This document shows, one piece after another, positions 53,621 to 63,013 of a stretch of DNA of 64,000 bases. Below the pieces are notes generated by a model, which saw only the letters and a program-made list of their open reading frames with translations, was not told the DNA's origin and ran no database searches. Position numbers and translations under genes: made by a program. Source of the stretch: Halogranum amylolyticum (GTDB lineage Archaea > Halobacteriota > Halobacteria > Halobacteriales > Haloferacaceae); the NCBI RefSeq assembly GCF_900110465.1, contig NZ_FODV01000019.1:1-64000 (forward strand), in the 5' to 3' direction. Numbering within the stretch: position 1 is the first letter of the stretch; the number at the start of each line of letters is the position of its first letter.

Positions 53621-53870
53621 GCCGTACGCAGCAGATTAGTCGAGAAAAGGAGTATTCAGTAGTACCGTACAAAGAGACACAGACTAAACGATAGTGCCAG
53701 CCTGATTTCGATAATAGATCAGACCGCACGATTGTCCAAGCTATTTTGTGTAACGTGCCGATAGATCCGCACTCGAAAAGAGAGACAGATACTAAAACGA
53801 AAGCTGGATTCGAGACCCCGACGCTGCTCGACGGGGAAAATAAATCGTACCGAAGGACGCAGCCAACCAC

Positions 53871-54005
53871 ATGCACAACGAGACCGCGACTGAATCCACA
53901 TCGTCCGACACTCATGCCGCTGCAGCAGAGGCGTTCGTCGACCAAATGCGGTCCCAGCATGGCGACGAAATCGCCGAACTGTACATCTCCGGGAAGTTGA
54001 GATGA
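53871..54005 (+). pseudogene. Truncated minimal nucleotidyltransferase start
   Basis: A 44-residue ORF from ATG 53871 with a good AT-rich promoter 30 bases upstream: EAFVDQMRSQHGDEIAELYI then SGKLR and stop. The pattern matches the first helix and strand of minimal nucleotidyltransferases, where the GSxxRGEA active site should come next but is missing. A truncated gene. Confidence 0.45.
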
Positions 54006-54268
54006 CACCGGGTTTAGCAGGGCTGAGAGCAGCACTACACCTCCTCTCGGCCATCGCGATCGCGGCTCTGGGCGTCGACGTTCGGTCAGATATCCAGCTA
54101 GATCTGTTAGAAGAACGTGCGACAGAGTTACTCGACGAAGCGGGAACATTCGCGGACGACGCTGGCATCGAACCGACGTCGAAGGCGGTCGAGTACGGGC
54201 CGTCGATCCACAAAGTGGTTCTCAACCACCAGACGGGAGACCATTTATCGGGTACGGGTGAGTTTTAG
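54002..54268 (+). pseudogene. Second coding remnant after the truncated nucleotidyltransferase
   Basis: DVRSDIQLDLLEERATELLD and DAGIEPTSKAVEYGPSIHKV read as a real helix-strand protein end, but the N-terminal part (MTPGLAGLRAALHLLSAIAI) does not fit it. It ends just before the next gene. No confident family; possibly a nucleotidyltransferase- or Usp-like C-terminus. Confidence 0.35.
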
Positions 54269-54273
54269 TACCC
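54244..54273 (+). promoter_or_regulatory. Leaderless promoter with inverted repeat before the DUF389 gene
   Basis: TTTATC (54244-54249) is about 25-30 bases before ATG 54274. GGGTAC (54250-54255) and GTACCC (54268-54273) form an inverted repeat that fills the space between TATA and start, a position suited to a repressor. Confidence 0.4.
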
Positions 54274-55575
54274 ATGGCTCGGCTCGTTTTTGTGACTGTC
54301 CCGGCAGGGAAGCGTGACGCTGTTCTCGATGTTCTGGACGACGAAGGAATCAGTTATACGCTCACTGATGAGACGAGCAACCGCGAATACACCTGTGCCG
54401 TTCACTTCCCCCTCCCGACGAACGCTGTCGAGCCTATCCTGGATCGTCTCCGGGAAACGGGGATAAACGACGATGCGATTACAGTGACGGTTGAGACGCA
54501 AACCGTCGTTTCACGAAATTACGACCAAATCGAGGAACAATTTGCGGAAGACGAAGACAGTCCAGAGCAAATCGCACGCGAAGAACTCCAAAGCGCTGCT
54601 GAGGAACTCGTCCCAGCATCCATGCCGATATATGCTGGCATGACTATCGTGAGTGCGATTATTGCGACGGCAGGACTGCTTCTGGATTCTGCTGCGGTCG
54701 TCGTCGGGTCTATGGTGATCGCACCGCTCATTGGCCCCGCAATGGCTACAAGCGTTGGCACGGTCTTCCGGGACCGCGACCTCTTTAGAGACGGTGTCAA
54801 GCTGCAGATCATTGGGGCCATACTCACAATAGCGAGTGCCGCTCTTTTCGCGATTCTCATCAGAACAGGGAATCTCGTCCCACCTGGATTAGATATCCTG
54901 TCTATCTCGCAAATCCGAGAACGATTTCGGCCGGATGTCCTGTCACTCGTGGTTGCCCTCGGGTCCGGTGCCGCTGGAGTGATTAGCCTTGCTTCGGGAC
55001 TCTCATCGGCGCTAGTTGGCGTCATGATTGCAGTGGCACTCGTCCCTCCCGCAGCGACGGTCGGTATCGCCATTGCGTGGGGGAATACGGCACTCGCCGT
55101 GGGCTCCGGCGTGTTACTCCTTGTTAACGTCCTGTCGATCAACCTCGCCGCACTCCTTGTACTCTGGTATATGGGGTACCGACCTAGCGAATGGTTGCGT
55201 GTGGAGCAGACCAGAAAGACATTCGTCAAGCGCATCGGCGTTCTTCTGATTACCATTCTGCTTCTTTCTGCATTCCTCGGAGCTGTTACGTTCTCCTCGT
55301 ATCAGACTGCCACTGCCGAACAATCGATTCAAAATGATATCCAATCAATTCTCAATGAACCGGTTTACTCGGAGTTCGTTCTACTCGAGGCTCAGTTCGA
55401 ATATTCGGAGAATCTGCTCGCCCAGCGTCCCTCCAAGGTAACCATCTTGATCGGTGCTCCTCGAGGAGAAGCCCCGCCAGAACTGGGTGATCGTTTGAAT
55501 ACCCGCATTGATCAGATTGCAGGTCGTAACGTAGCTGTACAGGTTCGATACCTAACCGTTCAAGAACCGGGGTAG
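54274..55575 (+). CDS. DUF389/TIGR00341 membrane protein
   Basis: A 433-residue protein: residues 1-95 form a soluble ferredoxin-like domain (LVFVTVPAGKRDAVLDVLDD), then seven or so helices with SAAVVVGSMVIAPLIGPAMA, the DUF389 signature, followed by ALVGVMIAVALVPPAATVGI and LLLVNVLSINLAALLVLWYM. A C-terminal soluble segment follows. Function unknown; possibly a transporter. The transcript appears leaderless. Confidence 0.88.
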   Translation: MARLVFVTVPAGKRDAVLDVLDDEGISYTLTDETSNREYTCAVHFPLPTNAVEPILDRLRETGINDDAITVTVETQTVVSRNYDQIEEQFAEDEDSPEQIAREELQSAAEELVPASMPIYAGMTIVSAIIATAGLLLDSAAVVVGSMVIAPLIGPAMATSVGTVFRDRDLFRDGVKLQIIGAILTIASAALFAILIRTGNLVPPGLDILSISQIRERFRPDVLSLVVALGSGAAGVISLASGLSSALVGVMIAVALVPPAATVGIAIAWGNTALAVGSGVLLLVNVLSINLAALLVLWYMGYRPSEWLRVEQTRKTFVKRIGVLLITILLLSAFLGAVTFSSYQTATAEQSIQNDIQSILNEPVYSEFVLLEAQFEYSENLLAQRPSKVTILIGAPRGEAPPELGDRLNTRIDQIAGRNVAVQVRYLTVQEPG

Positions 55576-55608
55576 TGCCGGGGGTAGGGTAACCGTTTAT
55601 GTAATTGG

Positions 55609-55968
55609 TAGGTGCTAAAACCCGTCCTTTAGGGCGGAGATACAGCACCGTCTTTGGCTGTAAACACTGCGACCCGAATATACAAGTTCTCACACGACGT
55701 TTCTGTGACTGTCGTTGCGATGGTTCCCCATCGTGATTGACTGTCCGAAAACTGACATTTGACTCGGTGTTTGCCTCATCAAAACGTAAGCCTTCGGACG
55801 ACCCAACCGACACAAAATAATCAGATAACTCTGAGTCCTCGTGGAGAGGATAGGAGTAACGGTAGCGTGGCCCTGCCAGCACTTGTCGGGTGTTAAACCA
55901 TAAATCTCCCAACTCAGCGGGTCTTTGCTCGTGGGAAGCCCCGCCGTTTACGGTGGGGAGGAGGTAAC
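55609..55968 (+). mobile_element. MITE derived from the IS1341-type element
   Basis: The left end (55611-55650) reads GGTGCTAAAACCCGTCCTTT then AGGGCGGAGATACAGCACCG, matching the left end of the tnpB element at 23781-23846 (GGCGCTAAGG ... GATACAGCGCCG). The right end (55933-55968) reads GGAAGCCCCGCCGTTTACGG then TGGGGAGGAGG, like the IS right end. About 290 bases between have no transposase. It would need TnpA-type help from elsewhere to move. Confidence 0.7.
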
Positions 55969-56004
55969 CTCAACAAAGTCCAATAGCCCAGTTAGATAAA
56001 AGTC

Positions 56005-56850
56005 ATGTTCCAACGCATTCTACTACCGACTGACGGCAGTGAAGCCTCGTCGATCGCAGCTGAAGCAGCTGTTTCACTCGCCGATCAGTTTGATGCGGAA
56101 CTACACGTAATCCACGTCCTCGAACACGACGAAACCTCTACTGATAATGTCGATTCCCCCACCCGATATGGCGAGGAAGCAGTACAAGCGGCTGTCGAAT
56201 TGGCTACTTCTTCTGGTGTCGAGGCTACGAGGGCGGTCATTGAAAAGAGAAAGTCGATTCATCAAGAGATCCTCACCTACACGGACGAACATAGTATCGA
56301 CTGTATTGTGATGGGAACCCGGGGCAGGAGTGGACTCAACCGGCTTCTCCTCGGGAGCGTTGCCGAACAGACCCTACGCGAGTCTCCCGTACCAGTCATG
56401 ACTGTTCACGAGGAGACGGTTATCGATCCAGACATCGGCTCAATACTCGTTCCCACCGATGGCAGCGAGTGTGCACATACGGCCGTTGACCATGCGGGTG
56501 AACTGGCGAGATCGGTCGACGCGACACTGCACGTCATCTACGTCGTCGAGACGGGACAGGTAATCAATGGCAATAGAGTCCGGAAACTACGAGAAGCGCT
56601 TGAGGAAATCGGTGAGAAGGCGCTGGACCTCGCCCTCGATCAGGTCCAATCGTCGACGTACTTGCCGACTGAAACTTCGATTGTGAATGGCCCGCCCTAT
56701 ATTGAAATTGTCAGATATGCGGAGGAGCACGATGTCGATTGTATCGTAATGGGGACTCACGGCCGAAAGGGCATACGTCGGTTCCTCCTCGGTAGTGTTA
56801 CCGAACGTGTAATTCGCCGTGCTGATGTTCCTGTGATATCTGTAAAGTAA
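56005..56850 (+). CDS. Tandem universal stress protein
   Basis: A 281-residue protein with two complete Usp domains: FQRILLPTDGSEASSIAAEA ... GTRGRSGLNRLLLGSVAEQ and GSILVPTDGSECAHTAVDHA ... GTHGRKGIRRFLLGSVTER. Both have the G-x2-G-x9-GS motif and should bind ATP. It starts 36 bases after the MITE, whose end may now supply or disturb its promoter. Confidence 0.9.
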   Translation: MFQRILLPTDGSEASSIAAEAAVSLADQFDAELHVIHVLEHDETSTDNVDSPTRYGEEAVQAAVELATSSGVEATRAVIEKRKSIHQEILTYTDEHSIDCIVMGTRGRSGLNRLLLGSVAEQTLRESPVPVMTVHEETVIDPDIGSILVPTDGSECAHTAVDHAGELARSVDATLHVIYVVETGQVINGNRVRKLREALEEIGEKALDLALDQVQSSTYLPTETSIVNGPPYIEIVRYAEEHDVDCIVMGTHGRKGIRRFLLGSVTERVIRRADVPVISVK

Positions 56851-56914
56851 TTTTGTCAATAAATACCCCATCCAAGGCCATAAGCAGGCGAACGTCCATA
56901 CTAAAAATACTGCA

Positions 56915-57055
56915 CTAGATCGGCTGGATATAATCAGATTTCAGACCTGTACCCCACATCAGGTCCCACGATTCGATCGGCACGTTGTTCTTTCGCGCGT
57001 CGGACGAATCGCTGAACCACACAATGAACTTGGTTCGGCTGGTTCTTGTCCCATG
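56915..57055 (-). pseudogene. C-terminal coding remnant of an unidentified gene
   Basis: The minus strand reads RTKFIVWFSDSSDARKNNVP and IESWDLMWGTGLKSDYIQPI to TAG (56915-56917). It has coding character but no proper N-terminus; upstream frames (to about 57200) are incoherent. Unassigned. Confidence 0.35.
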
Positions 57056-57198
57056 CTGAACACTCACGGACGGGCTCGCCGGGCAAAACGAACGGTGAGC
57101 AGATTGATCCAACACCCTCATTGTCGTGTGAAGGACTGGTAGGGGGGCGGCTGCAGCGCAGGACACCAGTGGGCAATACGAATCGGGGTCCGGTGTTG

Positions 57199-59205
57199 TC
57201 ACAGTCCCCAGAAAAATGCGATACCAGCAGTCGTAACGACAGTTAGTATCAGTTGTAACGGTGCGCCGACGCGTGCGAAATCCGTGAACTTGTAGCCGCC
57301 GGGGCCGTAGACCATGAGGTTCGTCTGGTAGCCGACAGGGGTCAGTAACGGTGTGCTGGCCGCGAAGGTCACGGCCATTACGAACGCGAAGGGGTTGGCG
57401 CCGAGTTGGCCGGCAACCTCAACCCCGATCGGCAGGAGTAACACGACGCTGGCGGAGTTGCTGATCATCTCCGTGATGACCGCGGTCCCCAGGTAGAACA
57501 GCCCTAGAACCGCGATCACGGGCAGGAGGACACTGACGGAGACGACGAGGTCGGCGATGAGGTCCGCCGTGCCTGAGGCCTCGACTGCAATGCCGAGCGG
57601 GATGACGCCCGCCACCATGAAGATTACTTCCCAGTCGATGGCTTCGTATGCGTCCTCGGGCGTGAGGATGCCCGTGAAGAACATCGCCGCGACACCCGTT
57701 AGCGCACTCACCATGAGCGTGAGGACGTCGAGTGCCGCGAGTCCGAGGGCGCCGGCGAGGATCCCCAGCGCGATGGGAATCTTCGATCGGTCGAAATCTT
57801 CCCACCTGTCCTCGCCCGCGATGGCGACGTTCGTGTCCCTTGCCATGCGATCGAGCACTTGGTCGGGCACCTGGACGAGTATGACGTCGCCGGCCTGCAA
57901 CCGGACCTCTCGGAGACGCTGGCGGATCACCTCGTCGCCGCGCCGGATCGCCAGCACTGTCACGTCGTAGTCGCGCTCGAAGTCTGCGACACCGCTGCGT
58001 CGACTCGACCAGGGCCCGGGCAATAGCACGACTTCGGTGAGTTCGATCTCCTCGTCGGAGGCCTCCTCGGCCGTCTCGTCGCCATCCTCCTCCGTGTCTT
58101 CGCTCGACGCCTCGTCCTCGGCGAGAGAGCCGCTGCGTTCCGCGTCGAGCGACTCCCAGCCGTGACGCCGTGGCGAGAAGCCGGGCGGGAGGGATGCATC
58201 GTCCTCCGTGGCCGCCTCCATGACCTCCGGTAACAGCTCCAGGTGGTCCTGCTCGATGACCTCCTGGAGGGTTTCCTGGTCGGCCCTGACGGAGAGAACG
58301 TCGCCGGCTTGGATCCGTTCCGATCCGAGTCCGCGGGCGAGCGTCCGGTTGCGACGAACGATCTGGAACACGTCGAGGTCGAGGTCCTCCTCGCCCAGTT
58401 CCCCGACCCGGGAACCGACGAGCGGCGAGTCCTCCATGACGACGACGTCGGTGAGGTAGTCGGTCATGCCGAACGCGTCGGTGGGCGACTCCGCCGGCTT
58501 GATCCGTGCCGGAGTGAGGTATCGACCGACGGTGAGCAGGTACACGATCCCCACGAGCAAGACGATGGCGCCCAGGTGTGTGAACTCGAGTAGCGCGAAC
58601 GGTTCCGCGTCGGGACCGCCGACCTGGACCCACACCTCGCTCGCCAAGAGGTTCGTTATCGTCCCGACGACGGTGAGCATGCCGCCGAGCATCGACGCGA
58701 ACGACAGTGGTATCAGGAGCTTCGAGGGCGACGTCTTCGTTTGCCGGGCGAGGTTCATTATCGCAGGTATCAACACGGCGACGACCGAGACGTTGCTGAC
58801 GACCCCGCCCGGCGGTCCGGAGAGCGTGACCGTAGCGAGCAACTGCCGGAACTCGTTGTCTCCGGCGAACGCGATCAATTTCCGCGTGAGAATTTGGATG
58901 ACGCCGGTTCGTCGGACGCCCTCGCTCAGGACGAACATCGCCAGCACGGTGAGCGTCGCGGGGTTCGAGAATCCTGAGACACCCTGCTCCGGCGACACGC
59001 CGGTCCACTCGCCGAGGAGGACGAGTGCGACCACGAGGCCGACCGCGGTGGCGTCGATCGGTACCGGCTGGGTAACGAAGAGGACGAAAACGATAGCGAT
59101 GATCGCCAGTACGACGATCACGTCGAGCGAGACCGGAAGCTGTACAGGGAGTAGCTGTAGAGGCCATCCGGTGCTCAAAAAGAGGAAGAATAAGACAGTG
59201 CTCAT
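57199..59205 (-). CDS. SLC13-type permease with two TrkA-C domains
   Basis: A 668-residue transporter: N-terminal helices with SNPATLTVLAMFVLSEGVRR, LSGPPGGVVSNVSVVAVLIP and VVGTITNLLASEVWV; then two TrkA-C (RCK C-terminal) domains (about 240-310 and 410-490, each with QAGDVxxV), separated by an acidic linker; then the C-terminal helices TAVITEMISNSASVVLLLPI and ASTPLLTPVGYQTNLMVYGP. Members transport dicarboxylates, sulfate or other anions with Na+. A copy of residues about 418-570 sits at 21466-21920. Confidence 0.9.
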   Translation of the reverse strand: MSTVLFFLFLSTGWPLQLLPVQLPVSLDVIVVLAIIAIVFVLFVTQPVPIDATAVGLVVALVLLGEWTGVSPEQGVSGFSNPATLTVLAMFVLSEGVRRTGVIQILTRKLIAFAGDNEFRQLLATVTLSGPPGGVVSNVSVVAVLIPAIMNLARQTKTSPSKLLIPLSFASMLGGMLTVVGTITNLLASEVWVQVGGPDAEPFALLEFTHLGAIVLLVGIVYLLTVGRYLTPARIKPAESPTDAFGMTDYLTDVVVMEDSPLVGSRVGELGEEDLDLDVFQIVRRNRTLARGLGSERIQAGDVLSVRADQETLQEVIEQDHLELLPEVMEAATEDDASLPPGFSPRRHGWESLDAERSGSLAEDEASSEDTEEDGDETAEEASDEEIELTEVVLLPGPWSSRRSGVADFERDYDVTVLAIRRGDEVIRQRLREVRLQAGDVILVQVPDQVLDRMARDTNVAIAGEDRWEDFDRSKIPIALGILAGALGLAALDVLTLMVSALTGVAAMFFTGILTPEDAYEAIDWEVIFMVAGVIPLGIAVEASGTADLIADLVVSVSVLLPVIAVLGLFYLGTAVITEMISNSASVVLLLPIGVEVAGQLGANPFAFVMAVTFAASTPLLTPVGYQTNLMVYGPGGYKFTDFARVGAPLQLILTVVTTAGIAFFWGL

Positions 59206-59403
59206 TTATTCGTTGTAACCGGGGATTGCTTGGATGGTGACATTTAGGTTCTCTCTCCCGGGTCCAGATGCTCGCTCCCGGCGGTGATGTACGAGACGAA
59301 GCCCAAGAGCAAATTTCTTCGGAGGGCGAGTGAGTCTCTCGTGGTCTTAGGAACGGTAGCTCCACGGTAGGAATAGCACCGAGGTCAAACCATCAACGAA
59401 GCG

Positions 59404-59850
59404 TTATCCAAATCCTTCGAACTGTGTGTGTTCAGGTGGGACGCCAAGTCGTTCGGCCGCGTCGACGAGACTGGACACCATCGCATTGAGTCCACACGCG
59501 TAGACTTCGAGTTGTAATGCGTCAAGACGGGCATCGATCGGATATCGGGGGGGGGGTTCACTTCGATGGCGCTCGAATTCCGCGGGTAGAGATTGATGAT
59601 CGATCGCGCCGTCTTCGAGGTATTTTGCGAGTATGTACTGGACGTAGGCTGTCTCTCTCTTCCAATCCGTCAAGTATGAGTCACGGCTCACTGTCGGCAC
59701 GAAGTGAAAGTTTTCGCGCTCGTTCGCATACGACTGAAATGCCTCACGGTACGGTAGGGTATCCTCCCATGCGGCGCTGAAAATGAGCCAAATATCCCGG
59801 GGGGTATCTTCGTACCGATCACGTCCTGTTTCGAAGAGGTAATCGATCAT
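59404..59850 (-). CDS. Truncated ferredoxin/flavodoxin-NADP reductase C-terminal half
   Basis: A 148-residue protein: IWLIFSAAWEDTLPYREAFQ, FVPTVSRDSYLTDW and VYACGLNAMVSSLVDAAERL with terminal EGFG, the NADP-binding domain of FNR-type reductases. The FAD-binding N-terminal domain and the GxxxTP pyrophosphate loop are absent upstream, so it is a truncated gene or expressed fragment. A run of ten G (59547-59556) in the frame encodes PPP and could slip. Confidence 0.6.
   Translation of the reverse strand: MIDYLFETGRDRYEDTPRDIWLIFSAAWEDTLPYREAFQSYANERENFHFVPTVSRDSYLTDWKRETAYVQYILAKYLEDGAIDHQSLPAEFERHRSEPPPRYPIDARLDALQLEVYACGLNAMVSSLVDAAERLGVPPEHTQFEGFG
59547..59556 (+). repeat. 10-base G homopolymer inside a reading frame
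   Basis: Ten consecutive G (C on the coding strand) within the reductase-like fragment. Such tracts can be slippage sites or assembly errors. Confidence 0.7.
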
Positions 59851-60033
59851 ACCTTATCTAGACAGTATCCTATTTGATTAAATACTATCTTTAGGCCTTC
59901 TAACGGGCGTACACAAGGGAGGAAACCACATGTGCGAGACTCGCCACGATGTACTCAGTTGCAGTTTCGTGGCATAAAAAGTCGAGATTACGTTTGGTTA
60001 TAGACCCGGTCTCGATCAGAGAACGGGACCTCG

Positions 60034-61434
60034 TTAGGAATTCCGACCGTTGCCGCGGGAGCGTGCGCCGACAGACGCCGGGAACTGACCGTCCTTGAGT
60101 TCCGTCGTGATGCTCGTATCAGTCCCGTCGATATCGACTTTGAGGCTCGGTGCAAGCGTTCCGCCGAACGCCTCCTTCAGTTCGTCACCGGGAAGACCGA
60201 GCGTGTCGACGTCCTGGAAGTTCACGAAGCTCTCGACAATACTGCCACTGCCGTGCGGCATCGCGAGCCACGAGTACGTCTGGAAGGGGGCTTTCTCCGG
60301 GTTCGCAACGACCAGACTGCTTCCGTTGAGCGGTTCCATATCACTGTCGTACAGACCGTCTGCGGCAAATCCGTGGAGCGCTTCCGGCCCCGGCGGCTTG
60401 CCCTTCTTCTCGAATCGGCCACCCTCACTCCAAAGCTGGGGAGCGTACGTGAACTCGTGGGTGATAAAGAAGAGGTACCACTTGTCTTCCTGGAAGATGA
60501 AGTGGGGACGTTCAGTCTGCTGGCTTACGCCCACCGCCTCGAAGATCGGTGGCTTCAGTTCCCACTCGGTGAGATCCTCACTCGTCGCTTTCGCCGCACC
60601 GATGTTTCCGTTGTAGTTCAACGGACTATCCGAATTGTTGTTTTCTGTAGGTGTGTTGCCCTCGAAGATCATCCAGTCCTCGCCAGTCTCGGGGTGCTTG
60701 AAGTACCACGGGTCACGGAACGCAGTGATGATTCCGCTGGAATCTTCGAGCTGTTCATACATCTCGCCGTCAGCTTCGGCGAGAATGTGGTGCGACTCGG
60801 ACTCAGAAACGGTGACGTCCTGTGGTCCGGTTTCGACGGTCGCACCTTTCGCGAGCGCGAGGCGCTGACGTGCTTCGGGGAGTGCGTCTGCGGCCGTGTA
60901 GAAGTGGTAGATCTGCTCTTCGTCCTGATCGTACATCGCAGAGCCGGCCCACGTCTGGTTCCCAAGGAAGGCGTCTTCGTCGAAGACTTCACCACCGAAC
61001 TGCCAGCCGTTCGGTCCCTCACTCTTCCCGGCTCGGGAGTAGAAGTACCCCACACGCGCGTAGTTGTGACGATCACCCGGAACGTCGATCTCGGGGCGGC
61101 TCTTGTCTGCGACTAGTGAGAAGATGATCTGCCAGCCGTCGATGATTGCAACCGATCCATCGCGGTTCCGGAGCGGCCACGTGTCCCAGACCCAATAGCC
61201 TGCTTCTTCGGCAATCTGAGTTGGTTCCTCATCGAGGTACGGTGCAGTGTTTTCCTCCGTACGCTCGATTTCAGCGACCATCTCTTCGGTCCACTGCGCT
61301 GGTTCCTCTACTTCGACCGCTGCAGCCGAACCGCTCGTAGCTCCGACACCGGCTGTGGCGGCGAGACCAACAGCTCCGGTCGTTCGGAGGAACTTGCGAC
61401 GCCCGAACTCGTGTTTAGAGTTATCTTCCGTCAT
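60034..61434 (-). CDS. Tat-exported GH68 levansucrase-type fructosyltransferase, first copy
   Basis: A 466-residue GH68 enzyme with a Tat signal (EFGRRKFLRTTGAVGLAATA, mature from about residue 40). The catalytic set is visible: nucleophile Asp84 in YWVWDTWPLRNRDG, transition-state Asp241 in FRDPWYF and acid/base Glu308 in QQTERPHFIF. GH68 enzymes use sucrose to build levan or fructooligosaccharides, or hydrolyse it. AGSAMYD and TLAPSLKVDIDG are also family-typical. It lies 226 bases downstream of its paralogue. Confidence 0.92.
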   Translation of the reverse strand: MTEDNSKHEFGRRKFLRTTGAVGLAATAGVGATSGSAAAVEVEEPAQWTEEMVAEIERTEENTAPYLDEEPTQIAEEAGYWVWDTWPLRNRDGSVAIIDGWQIIFSLVADKSRPEIDVPGDRHNYARVGYFYSRAGKSEGPNGWQFGGEVFDEDAFLGNQTWAGSAMYDQDEEQIYHFYTAADALPEARQRLALAKGATVETGPQDVTVSESESHHILAEADGEMYEQLEDSSGIITAFRDPWYFKHPETGEDWMIFEGNTPTENNNSDSPLNYNGNIGAAKATSEDLTEWELKPPIFEAVGVSQQTERPHFIFQEDKWYLFFITHEFTYAPQLWSEGGRFEKKGKPPGPEALHGFAADGLYDSDMEPLNGSSLVVANPEKAPFQTYSWLAMPHGSGSIVESFVNFQDVDTLGLPGDELKEAFGGTLAPSLKVDIDGTDTSITTELKDGQFPASVGARSRGNGRNS

Positions 61435-61660
61435 TCCATCATCTCATAGATTATCTTTACAGATAAAGTTTTATCTTCTATATACTATTATATTATTCGA
61501 TAAAAGTGGGTAAAATTGTCATTACGTAAGAATTCGTGCTGGACGTTCCCTCTCTGAAAGGGGGCTCGGGTCGTTCTGGGTGCAGTCTTCTCAGCGAAGC
61601 GACCCCGAGGTGGATATCGTGAAAGCCTCGATTTCGGATATTACACCTGTTGTGAATTCG

Positions 61661-63013
61661 TTATCGAGACCGGTTGGATGGGCGTGAGGATCCGACCGAT
61701 GGGAGGAAATGACCGTCCTTGAGCTCTGCGACGATGCGCGTCTCCGTCCCGTCGAGTTCCAGTTTGAGACTGGGAGCGAGTGTTCCTCCAAAGAGCTCTT
61801 TTTGCTCTTCTGGTGGAAGGTACCCCACTTCGTCGAGGCTGATCGCACCGCGCGACGTATCGTCAAGGCCACGGAAGTTCTCGAAGCTCTCGGCGACGAT
61901 ACCATCGCCGTGCGGCATTGCGAGCCACGAGTACGCTTGGAACGGTGCCTCTTCGGGATTCGAGATGACCAATCCGCCTTCGTTGAGTGGTTCGTAATCA
62001 CCGTACATTGAGTCAGCCACGAATCCGTACAGGGCATCAGGTCCGCTCAGACCCGGCGCAAATGTGAACTGGTGGCTGATGGTGAACAGATACCACTTGC
62101 CGTCTTTGAACACGTAGTGTGGACGTTCGAGCTGCTGGTTGGTGCCAACAGCTTCGAGAACTGGCGGCAGCAGTTCCCACTTGGTCAACTCGTCGTTCGT
62201 CGCTCGCATGACTCCGATATTCCCGTTGAAGCTCTCCGGGTTGGTGGGGTCTCGGCTCCCAGTTGGCGTGTTCGCTTCGAAGACGACGAGGTCTTCGCCG
62301 GTCTCGGGATGCTCGAAGTACCACGGGTCACGGAAGGCGTAGACGATTCCTTGCTCAATCGACTGTTCGTAGGTCTGGTACATCTCGCCATCTGGAGTTC
62401 CCATGATGACGTGTTCCTGTTCACCGACCAGTTCGACTCCTTTAGGGCCCGTTTCGATCGAGGCTCCCTTCCCGAGTGCAGGCTTCTGCCGGAACTCGGG
62501 GTGCGAACTAACAGCCGTGTAGAAGTGGTAGATCTGTTCTTCGTTCTGGTCGTACATCGCGGAACCGGCCCACTGATGGTGTCCGAGTGGCGCATCGAAC
62601 GCCTTTCCACCTTCGTGCCAATCGTGCCCGTTACGCGAGTAGAAATACCGGATCGTCGCTTCGTTGTGCCGAGCACCGGGGACGAGGTCATTCGAGGCTG
62701 TAAGCGAGAAAACAATCTGCCAGCCGTCAATCTTCACGATAGAGCCGTCGCGGTTCCGAAGCGGCCACGTATCCCAAATCCAGTAGTCGTCAGAGATGGA
62801 TTCGGAGTTTTCTGTGATGAGCGGGGCCGTTGTCTCATCGGTCAGTGCGATTTGCTCGGCCTCCGCACGTGTCCATTGGTCGGTGTCCCTCGTGTCGACA
62901 GCGGCTGCGGAGCCACTCACCGACGAAAGGCCCAAAGCGGCGACGCCGACTCCAGCGGCGCTTTTCATGAAATTTCGTCGGTTCGTGTTGAGCGAGTCCT
63001 TCCGATTGAACAT
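61661..63013 (-). CDS. Tat-exported GH68 levansucrase-type fructosyltransferase, second copy
   Basis: A 450-residue paralogue: Tat signal NRRNFMKSAAGVGVAALGLS, nucleophile Asp81 in YWIWDTWPLRNRDG, Asp229 in FRDPWYF and Glu296 in QQLERPHYVF. It lacks the short loop around APQLWSEGGRFEKKGKPPG present in the first copy near the active-site rim, so product length or activity could differ. The ATG at 63013 follows a strongly AT-rich stretch. The pair is likely a tandem duplication that has diverged. Confidence 0.92.
   Translation of the reverse strand: MFNRKDSLNTNRRNFMKSAAGVGVAALGLSSVSGSAAAVDTRDTDQWTRAEAEQIALTDETTAPLITENSESISDDYWIWDTWPLRNRDGSIVKIDGWQIVFSLTASNDLVPGARHNEATIRYFYSRNGHDWHEGGKAFDAPLGHHQWAGSAMYDQNEEQIYHFYTAVSSHPEFRQKPALGKGASIETGPKGVELVGEQEHVIMGTPDGEMYQTYEQSIEQGIVYAFRDPWYFEHPETGEDLVVFEANTPTGSRDPTNPESFNGNIGVMRATNDELTKWELLPPVLEAVGTNQQLERPHYVFKDGKWYLFTISHQFTFAPGLSGPDALYGFVADSMYGDYEPLNEGGLVISNPEEAPFQAYSWLAMPHGDGIVAESFENFRGLDDTSRGAISLDEVGYLPPEEQKELFGGTLAPSLKLELDGTETRIVAELKDGHFLPSVGSSRPSNRSR

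Noticed and set aside
57419-59365. 648-codon open frame overlapping the SLC13 gene in another frame
   Set aside because: Extremely Arg-rich, no family features; the other frame on the same strand is a well-formed transporter.
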